From the NCBI RefSeq assembly GCF_011297335.1, contig NZ_JAAOTJ010000022.1:62001-126000 (forward strand): DNA of 64,000 nucleotides, written 5' to 3'. The position numbers and the translations under genes are program-made. This document shows, one piece after another, positions 58,487 through 64,000 of this stretch (the first letter of the stretch is position 1; every line of letters begins with the position of its first letter). This stretch comes from Catellatospora methionotrophica (GTDB lineage Bacteria > Actinomycetota > Actinomycetes > Mycobacteriales > Micromonosporaceae). Under the pieces are notes generated by a model. The model made no database searches. It was not told where the DNA came from and was given only the letters and a program-made list of their open reading frames with translations.

Positions 58487-59433
58487 GCCGCGTCCTCCCA
58501 TTCCAGGAGTCCGTGCAGGACGCTGTCGAGCACGTTGCCCTGGAAGATCTCGTAGACGACCGCGAGCCGCTTGCCGGCGGTCATGCCCGGCTCGGCGTCG
58601 ATCATGAACTCGCGGTACTTCAGCTTGGTCACGTCGGTGAAGTGCAGCGAACCGAACGCGGCGCGGCCGAAGGCGACGGCGTTGCCCCAGGCGTCGGGGC
58701 CCTCGTGGAACAGGCGGTTGCCGTCGCGCCGGGCGGTGGCGGTGGCGCTGCGGGTCAGCGCGCCGGACCAGGCGAGGGTGCGGCGGGTGTGCAGCAGGTC
58801 GAGCGGTTCGAGGCCGATGCGCACGTCGACGTTGCCGCGCGGCTTCTGGTCGGCGCCCCAGAGTTCGCAGCTGCCCGCGTACGCCCCGGATTGTTTGGTG
58901 GGCATGATGTGCGGGACCGGGCCCCGGCGCGTCTCGGCGGCCAGGAAGTCGGTGACCCGCTCCCGGGTGGCGGGGTTGTCGTCGTGGTCGGTGCTGCGGG
59001 TGTAGACGCCGTTGAAGCAGCCGACGACGGCCCAGCCCTGGTAGAGCACGGAGGAGTACACCTGGGTCTGCCCGTCGGGCAGGATCTGGTTCCAGGTGTT
59101 CAGGTCGACCTGCCAGCCGGGGCCGTAGTAGTGCGAGTCGACGAACGAGCCGTAGGGCTGGCCGGTGCCGTAGAAGTCCGGCCCGGTGTACACCCGGTCG
59201 TCGTCGGCGTCCTTGACCCCGAACGCGAACGGCGCGCCGAGCCGGAACTGCCCGGCCAGCGGCCCGCCCCCGGTCAGCCCGCCGTCCATGTAGTACGTGG
59301 TCACCCCGTTGTCGAAGACCGACGAGCGCCGGATGTCCTCGTATCCGCACCACGTCCCGGTGGCGTCGAACAGCGACGGCCGCCCGTGCCACTCCCCGGT
59401 GATGCGCTTCTGCCACTCGCTGGGCTCAGCCAT
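58483..59433 (-). CDS. beta-rich protein of unknown function in tetrapyrrole-like operon
   Basis: A 316-residue soluble protein. It contains GEWHGRPSLFDATGTWCGYE, DGGLTGGGPLAGQFRLG, many aromatic residues (GPDFYGTG, DSHYYGPGW) and no membrane segment. The alternation of short polar and aromatic strands suggests a lipocalin-like barrel, which would suit a tetrapyrrole ligand, but I recognise no family. ATG 59433 overlaps the previous stop by 8 bp. Confidence 0.8.
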   Translation of the reverse strand: MAEPSEWQKRITGEWHGRPSLFDATGTWCGYEDIRRSSVFDNGVTTYYMDGGLTGGGPLAGQFRLGAPFAFGVKDADDDRVYTGPDFYGTGQPYGSFVDSHYYGPGWQVDLNTWNQILPDGQTQVYSSVLYQGWAVVGCFNGVYTRSTDHDDNPATRERVTDFLAAETRRGPVPHIMPTKQSGAYAGSCELWGADQKPRGNVDVRIGLEPLDLLHTRRTLAWSGALTRSATATARRDGNRLFHEGPDAWGNAVAFGRAAFGSLHFTDVTKLKYREFMIDAEPGMTAGKRLAVVYEIFQGNVLDSVLHGLLEWEDAA

Positions 59434-60133
59434 TGGCCACCAGCTCGGCCCGGATCGCGTCGGTGGTCGCGTCGCCGAGCAGCCGGGACACCTGCGCCCA
59501 GACCGGGTCGACGTCGCGGCTGAAGATGTTGCCCCGCACGGCGGCGTCCCGCGCGGCCAGGTCGACGCCGTCGGGGCTGGGCAGCCCCTTCTCGACCAGC
59601 GTCGACCAGTGGTCGGCGTACGCGTTCACGTGCGCGTCGATGCTCGCGAACGCCTCCTCGGTGGCCCGGTTGACCAGCATCCACGGCGACATGACGGCGC
59701 GCTGGCGCGGCCCGACCGCGGCCGCCGACAGGCCCTCGGTCGCCGACGCGGCCTCGAACACCGGGGTCAGCGGGTGGAACGCCGCGTCCAGGTAGGCCAG
59801 GTTCACGGCCAGGTCGGCGCGCGGGATCAGGTCCAGGTGGAACGCGTGGTACGAGCCGCCGTACACCGAGTCGAGGGTGAAGTGCGGGACGGCCGAGTCC
59901 TCGGGCGTGAACGCGAAGATCATGTGGCTGTCCAGGTGGATCATCGGGACCACCAGGCCGACGTACACGACCTTGGCCACGGCCTCGCCGCGGAAGATCC
60001 GCACGGAGCCGACCGGGGCGGGCGACATCGGGCTGGTCAGCTCGGCCAGCGGGGTGTCCTGCGCGACCAGGTCGGGGTGCCGGGCGAGGATACGTTGCAG
60101 GGTGCGCTCGCACAGGTCGGCGGGCAGGCTCAC
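59426..60133 (-). CDS. red chlorophyll catabolite reductase-like protein (paralogue 1)
   Basis: A 235-residue protein. The central part, PHFTLDSVYGGSYHAFHLDL followed by PRADLAVNLAYLDAAF, aligns by eye with plant RCCR (PNFVVELIQ, LILDLPHRKDLVLNPDYL). The C-terminus RDAAVRGNIFSRD then LLGDATTDAI matches RCCR RDKSFRRKSIEDD then MFGEEVSSRV. RCCR belongs to the ferredoxin-dependent bilin reductase superfamily and reduces red chlorophyll catabolite to a fluorescent catabolite. Ferredoxin-dependent reduction of a linear tetrapyrrole is therefore the best guess. Coupled to the Rieske oxygenase gene (GTGA). Confidence 0.72.
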   Translation of the reverse strand: MSLPADLCERTLQRILARHPDLVAQDTPLAELTSPMSPAPVGSVRIFRGEAVAKVVYVGLVVPMIHLDSHMIFAFTPEDSAVPHFTLDSVYGGSYHAFHLDLIPRADLAVNLAYLDAAFHPLTPVFEAASATEGLSAAAVGPRQRAVMSPWMLVNRATEEAFASIDAHVNAYADHWSTLVEKGLPSPDGVDLAARDAAVRGNIFSRDVDPVWAQVSRLLGDATTDAIRAELVANG

Positions 60134-61338
60134 GGTCGCTCCTCAGGGGTGGATTCGGACTCGGCCGCCGCGGCGGCGTCCCAGGCGGCCTGGACGGTCG
60201 GGTGCTCGCCCCGGGCCTTGTGCACCCAGGCGCGGGCCAGCTCGGGGTTCTCCCGGCGGGCCGGGGACGCGATCACGGTCGCGGTGCGGCGCGGCACGTC
60301 GCCGGTGATGCTGTCCTCCTCGGACAGCAGCCAGCCCTTCTCGGCCAGCTCCTGGCGGCGGCGGCGGTAGTGCACCGCGATCAGGTCGCTCTTGATGTGC
60401 AGCTCCGCGCCCAGGTCGAAGGGCAGCAGCTCGGGCCGCACCTTGTTCACGACCTCGGCGTCCTCGTAGAAGATCTTCAAGGTGCGGCTGATCGCGTTCT
60501 TGTCGGCCCACTTGCCGGTGAAGAAGGTGCGCAGCGCGACCCACTTGACCAGCGTGGTCGTCTCGTCGATCGGGATGTTGGTGTCGTAGATGATCAGCTC
60601 GCCGATCGGCAGCCGCACGTGCAGCTTGATCATGTTGGGCAGCATCCAGCCCGCCGAGGTGCGCACCGGCGGCCGGTTGGCCAGGTCGCCCTTGTTGCGG
60701 TTCAGTGCGGCCCAGATGCCCTTCGGGCGCGGCGGGTACAGGTCGACCGTCGCGAACGCCGACCACTCGTCGGGGGTCTCCAGCTCGTACTCGGCGACCT
60801 CGGGGCGCTCCGGGTTGCCGAACGCCCCCGCGTGCACGAACGGCGCGTGCGCGATGTCGCAGCCGTTCTCCAGGATGCGCTCGTAGTTGGCCTTCCACAG
60901 GAACTCGCCGGTCACCGCCCGGAAGCGGCCGCCGTTCTCCTTCAGGTCGTCGAACTCCGGCCACACCGGGATCGGCGGGCGCTCGGACTCCGGCAGGTCG
61001 CCCATGAACACCCAGACGAAGCCGTACTTCTCGGCCACCGGGTACGAGTCGACGCGGGCCTTCTTCGGGATGGGGCGGCCGGGCAGGTTCGCCGGGATCT
61101 TCACGCACTGGCCGTCGGCGTCGTACTCCCAGCCGTGGTACGGGCAGACGATGCAGCCGTCCTTGGTGGTGCCGCCCGACAGCGCCGCGCCGCGGTGCAC
61201 GCACAGGTCGCTCAGCGCGACGGGGCGGCCCTTCGGGGTGCGGTAGAGGGCCAGGTGCTGGCCGAGCACCGTGATCCGGGCCGGCTTGGTGGTCACCCGG
61301 TCGGCGAACTCGACCGCGTACCAGAAGTTCTTCAACAT
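60130..61338 (-). CDS. Rieske non-haem iron oxygenase, pheophorbide a oxygenase-like
   Basis: A 402-residue oxygenase. Rieske ligands C46-V-H48 (CVHRGAALSGG) and C65-P-Y-H68 (CPYHGW). Mononuclear iron ligands in D161-x2-H164-x4-H169 (CDIAHAPFVHAG). Plant PaO opens the chlorin ring and passes its product directly to RCCR; here the oxygenase gene is flanked by two RCCR-like genes. The C-terminal CxxC and membrane helices of plant PaO are not seen, so other Rieske substrates remain possible. ATG 61338. Needs a ferredoxin partner, not encoded here. Confidence 0.85.
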   Translation of the reverse strand: MLKNFWYAVEFADRVTTKPARITVLGQHLALYRTPKGRPVALSDLCVHRGAALSGGTTKDGCIVCPYHGWEYDADGQCVKIPANLPGRPIPKKARVDSYPVAEKYGFVWVFMGDLPESERPPIPVWPEFDDLKENGGRFRAVTGEFLWKANYERILENGCDIAHAPFVHAGAFGNPERPEVAEYELETPDEWSAFATVDLYPPRPKGIWAALNRNKGDLANRPPVRTSAGWMLPNMIKLHVRLPIGELIIYDTNIPIDETTTLVKWVALRTFFTGKWADKNAISRTLKIFYEDAEVVNKVRPELLPFDLGAELHIKSDLIAVHYRRRRQELAEKGWLLSEEDSITGDVPRRTATVIASPARRENPELARAWVHKARGEHPTVQAAWDAAAAAESESTPEERP

Positions 61339-61341
61339 GGC

Positions 61342-62310
61342 TTACCTCCGCTGGATCGACGCGACGCCGCCGTGCTCGGCGAGTTTGTCCCATTCGGTAT
61401 ACGCCGCCTGGTCGCCGGTCAGATGCATCCGGCAGAACGTGCCGAGCAGATCGGCCAGCAGCTCGCGGTGCGCGGCCGGGTCGCCGTCGGCGGGCTGGTC
61501 GAGGAACGCGCGCGCGGCGGTGTGGTCGACCGGGTGCACGATCGCGAAGTGGTTCGCCCCGGCCAGCCGTACCAGCGCGTTGTCGCCGCCCCGGTCGGGC
61601 AGCGCCTCGTCGAACGTCCGCGTGATCGGGTCGCGGCGGGTGGCCGCGTCCTCGCCGTAGCGGTCGGCCGAGCCGTTGATCACGCCGTCGTTGGTGCCCG
61701 CGACCAGCAGCACCGGGCAGTCGGCCTGGGCCGGCAGCACGGTGCCCGCGGGCCAGCCCAGCATCGTCGCGACCATGGTGTGCGCGCCGTACGTGGCGAC
61801 CGCCTTCACCTCGGGCACGAAGCTCGCCGACTGGAGCGCGACCGTGCCGCCCGCCGAGTGCCCGATCAGGGCGACCTTGTTCAGGTCGAGCAGCCCCGCC
61901 GTCGGCCCGGTCATCGCCGCGAGGGCGTCGAGCACCGGCCGCAGCGAAGGCGTGGTGGGCCGCTTGCCGTAGCCGTCGGGCCGGGCCGCGTCGAGGTCCA
62001 CGCCCGGCGTGATGCCGTGCAGGCCGCCGAAAAGCGTGCCGACCCAGTCGTAGGTGACCGCGACGACGCCCTGCTCGGCCAGCCGCACCGCCAGCCAGCG
62101 GTACGCCTCCTGGCCCACGTTCACCCCGGACACGATCACCGCCACCGGGTACGGCGCACCGTCCGCGTCGGCCGCCATCACGCCGGACAGGCGCTCGCGG
62201 TCCGAGCCGTCCGGCCGGGCCGGGTAGTAGACGCGCAGGTGCGCGGTGTCGAACGGGGCCTCGTAGCCGGGGATCGTGGCGGCCCACCACAGCGAGCGGA
62301 TCACCTTCAC
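61342..62310 (-). CDS. alpha/beta hydrolase, chlorophyllase-like
   Basis: A 322-residue alpha/beta hydrolase of the chlorophyllase/dienelactone type. YPVAVIVSGVNVGQEAYRWL, then VVAVTYD, corresponds to the chlorophyllase segment for the oxyanion hole. The nucleophile elbow is GHSAGG, the acid probably lies in AGTNDGVINGS and the histidine in GANHFAIVHP. Chlorophyllase removes the phytol chain of chlorophyll by ester hydrolysis. GTG 62310 overlaps the preceding stop (GTGA). Esterase function is safe; the chlorophyll substrate is inference from operon context. Confidence 0.82.
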   Translation of the reverse strand: MKVIRSLWWAATIPGYEAPFDTAHLRVYYPARPDGSDRERLSGVMAADADGAPYPVAVIVSGVNVGQEAYRWLAVRLAEQGVVAVTYDWVGTLFGGLHGITPGVDLDAARPDGYGKRPTTPSLRPVLDALAAMTGPTAGLLDLNKVALIGHSAGGTVALQSASFVPEVKAVATYGAHTMVATMLGWPAGTVLPAQADCPVLLVAGTNDGVINGSADRYGEDAATRRDPITRTFDEALPDRGGDNALVRLAGANHFAIVHPVDHTAARAFLDQPADGDPAAHRELLADLLGTFCRMHLTGDQAAYTEWDKLAEHGGVASIQRR

Positions 62311-63107
62311 GGCCGGGCCAGCTTCCGGTCGCCGCCCCACAGGCCGCGGACCAGCTTGTCCGTGGTCTCCTGGCCGAAGAAGCGCACGCCCATCACGTTG
62401 GCGGGGTCGCGCTCGGCGATGTTGCGGCGCATCCGCAGGTCGGTCTCGGCCAGCGCGGCCCGCTCGTCCTCCGGCACCGGCGGGGCCTCGTCGACCCAGC
62501 GCAGCCAGCGGTCCACGTGCGCGTGGGTCAGCTTGCGGACGATGTCGATGTTGCGCTCGCTGCGGCCGAACGAGTAGCAGTACGCCGTCGGGCTCAGGCT
62601 GGCGCGGATGAAACCCGCCCGGCTGACGAAGTACTCGAACTCGGGGTCGGCGCGGTGGGCCAGCCAGTCGGCGTCGAGCGGGGCGTAGTAGCTGTCGTAG
62701 TAATCGCCGTCGGCGATCAGGTTCACCCGGGGCACGGAGTCGAGGTAGAACCAGCCCTCGGGCCATACCAGCAGGGCCAGGCCCAGGTGCGGCACCTTGA
62801 CCTGCGGGCCCAGCCACACGGTCAGGTGCAGGTTGGCGAAGCTCGCCGACGGGTTGCCCAGCCAGGAGTGCACCATCCAGTCGACCTCGGGTCCGCTGTA
62901 CGCGGCCAGCGAGCCGCCGGGGCCGTCCGGGTACTGCCCGTACGACTCCAGCTCCAGGGTGGACGGGTCGCGTTGCAGCTCGAACCGGGCGTCGATCTTC
63001 GCCTTCAGCTCGGCCAGCAGCTCCTGGTACAGGTGGAACGTCTCGTGCACGTCGACGGCGGGGGAGTTGTCCACCATGTCCTCGACGTGCCGCAGGGTCT
63101 CGGCCAC
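62307..63107 (-). CDS. red chlorophyll catabolite reductase-like protein (paralogue 2)
   Basis: A 266-residue protein and the clearer RCCR homologue. By eye: VDWMVHSWLG matches RCCR IDFVIGSWIH; VPHLGLALLV matches APNFVVELI; WFYLDSVPRVNLIADGDYYD matches LVLILDLPHRKDLVLNPDYL; FIRASLSPTAY matches FVRSAFSPTAS; and TDLRMRRNIAERD, then FFGQETTDKLV, matches RDKSFRRKSIEDD, then MFGEEVSSRVV. The order of matches runs along the whole domain. Only plants, some cyanobacteria and few other bacteria are known to me to have this family. GTG 63107, AGG upstream. Confidence 0.85.
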   Translation of the reverse strand: MAETLRHVEDMVDNSPAVDVHETFHLYQELLAELKAKIDARFELQRDPSTLELESYGQYPDGPGGSLAAYSGPEVDWMVHSWLGNPSASFANLHLTVWLGPQVKVPHLGLALLVWPEGWFYLDSVPRVNLIADGDYYDSYYAPLDADWLAHRADPEFEYFVSRAGFIRASLSPTAYCYSFGRSERNIDIVRKLTHAHVDRWLRWVDEAPPVPEDERAALAETDLRMRRNIAERDPANVMGVRFFGQETTDKLVRGLWGGDRKLARP

Positions 63108-63114
63108 TGCCGGT

Positions 63115-64000
63115 CTACCTTTCTGTGAGGGCTTGCACGAGCCGCCAGGGGCGGCCGTCGACGAGGTCGGTACGCCGCGACACCTGCCGGTTGGCGGCCT
63201 GCGCCGGGGCGACGTCAGCCCGCCCGGACACCTGTCCGGCGGGCACGGTGGTGACGACCGGATGGCTGATCCGCCCGGTGAACGGGCCCTGCCACGCGGT
63301 CCACAGGGTGAAGTCGGGCGACAGCGCGAACACCGCGCTGTCCTGCTCCAGTGGCGCGGCGGCGACCACGTTGAGGCGGTTCTCCGCCGCTCGCTCCGGC
63401 AGCCCGAGGCTCAGCTCCCACGGCTCCACCGCCGAGAACGGCACCGCCACCACATCGGCGTCGGCGAGCGCGGCCAGCCGGAACACCTCGGGGAAGATCG
63501 AGTCTGCCCCCGACACCAGGGCCAGTCGCCCCCACGGCAACTGCACCACGCGAACCGCGTCGGCGTCGGATGTGGCCGTCGCGGCGTTCCGGTCCGGCGC
63601 GGTGAAGGCCGGTGCGGCCGCACCGCCGCTCCCGGCAGGGTGCAGCAGGGGCTGGCGGGCGACCTCGCCGTTGGCGTCGACGAGGATCGGGCCGGTCGGC
63701 GTCGCGGTCACGGCGTGCGCGCTGGTGCCGTCGAGGGCGGCGGCGAGCAGCGCCGGGTCGGTCTCGGTGGTGACGATGAGGCGGGCTCCGGCCGCGGCGG
63801 CGCGGGCCGTCTCGCGGAGCACGGTCGCGCTGTCGCCGCGCACGATCGCGACGGGCAGCGTCGCCGCGCCGGGTTCGTGGCGGCGGCCCTGCGGCGGCGC
63901 GGCGATCGGGGCGTAAAGCTCGGGCCGCCGGGCGGCGAAGATGTCGGTGCCGTCGGGACGGCGCTTGTCGTCGGCCAGGGACGGGTCGATGTCGGCGACC
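63115..64000 (-). CDS. tandem-domain nitrilase-superfamily protein (5' end outside window)
   Basis: The frame continues to the right edge without a stop. At the edge it reads DIDPSLADDKRRPDGTDIFA followed by RRPELYAPI, the C-terminal signature of a carbon-nitrogen hydrolase. A second nitrilase-like half follows, with AVRVVQLPWGRLALV and FPEVFRLAALADADVVAVP. In that half the catalytic cysteine region (usually CYD..FPE) reads SGADSIFPE, so the second domain looks inactive. The first, catalytic, domain is mostly outside the window. It would hydrolyse an amide or nitrile. First visible gene of the operon, 7 bp before the RCCR-like gene. Confidence 0.8.
   Translation of the reverse strand, partial: VADIDPSLADDKRRPDGTDIFAARRPELYAPIAAPPQGRRHEPGAATLPVAIVRGDSATVLRETARAAAAGARLIVTTETDPALLAAALDGTSAHAVTATPTGPILVDANGEVARQPLLHPAGSGGAAAPAFTAPDRNAATATSDADAVRVVQLPWGRLALVSGADSIFPEVFRLAALADADVVAVPFSAVEPWELSLGLPERAAENRLNVVAAAPLEQDSAVFALSPDFTLWTAWQGPFTGRISHPVVTTVPAGQVSGRADVAPAQAANRQVSRRTDLVDGRPWRLVQALTER

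Noticed and set aside
1-64000. Insertion sequence or transposase associated with the palindromes
   Set aside because: No transposase, integrase or DDE/HUH-type protein is encoded in the window; any mobilising enzyme would have to act from elsewhere.
1-64000. CRISPR array, tRNA or rRNA genes
   Set aside because: No regularly spaced repeats of CRISPR type and no cloverleaf or rRNA sequence was recognised on either strand.

Overview
The window is GC-rich, with strong third-position GC in the real reading frames, many GTG starts, actinobacterial gene families and tightly overlapping operons. It looks like chromosomal DNA of a filamentous soil actinomycete, most likely Micromonosporaceae; the family-level placement is inference. 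No tRNA, rRNA, CRISPR array, insertion sequence or phage gene was seen.

Layout. 1-13.7 kb: housekeeping and accessory genes. These are an atypical SDR protein with a Cys4 site, a ferredoxin/P450 pair, two serine hydrolases of the beta-lactamase fold, a TetR regulator, a methyltransferase, an XRE-cupin regulator divergent from a BenE-type transporter, an alpha/beta hydrolase, a two-gene ABC exporter, a HAD phosphatase and a HIT protein. 13.9-28.8 kb: secreted and membrane proteins. These include an M15-like secreted protein, a YeiH-type transporter, a 1124-residue PA14/propeller/CBM/ricin/DUF1080 protein, CbiZ, an MMPL transporter, a LuxR regulator and a clan GH-A glycosidase with CBM6-like and CBM2 modules behind a CebR-type operator. 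29-33.8 kb: cytochrome bd oxidase (cydAB) and an M4 metalloprotease. 36.5-45.7 kb: a seven-gene operon for a cell-surface assembly (WxL-like protein, DUF916 protein, two neocarzinostatin-fold proteins, one with a sortase signal) joined to a Liv-type ABC transporter in which LivH, LivM and LivG are one polypeptide. 45.8-47.4 kb: a pectate lyase. 48-56 kb: a carotenoid cluster (crtE, crtI, crtB, split lycopene cyclase) with a P450, a glycosyltransferase and an acyltransferase, next to a CarH/LitR-like MerR regulator. 56.2-64 kb: an unbroken minus-strand operon that runs off the window.

The last operon is the most striking content. It holds a Rieske oxygenase, two proteins that align with plant red chlorophyll catabolite reductase, a chlorophyllase-like alpha/beta hydrolase, a nitrilase-family protein and a maleate-isomerase homologue. 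Together these resemble the plant pheophorbide/phyllobilin pathway for chlorophyll breakdown. The neighbouring pectate lyase and cellulose-binding glycosidase suggest a life on plant litter, so a tetrapyrrole-degrading role is plausible but unproven. Two tiny open reading frames of 18 and 22 codons bridge operon genes with start-stop overlaps at both ends.

A second theme is dispersed palindromes. Family A has four copies (about 1.8, 8.8, 20.7 and 56.1 kb) with 22-30 bp arms and a constant 17-nt centre. Family B has three copies (8.0, 44.2 and 47.9 kb), one of them inside the LivHMG coding sequence as a linker. They sit mostly at gene 3' ends, and one supplies a stop codon.
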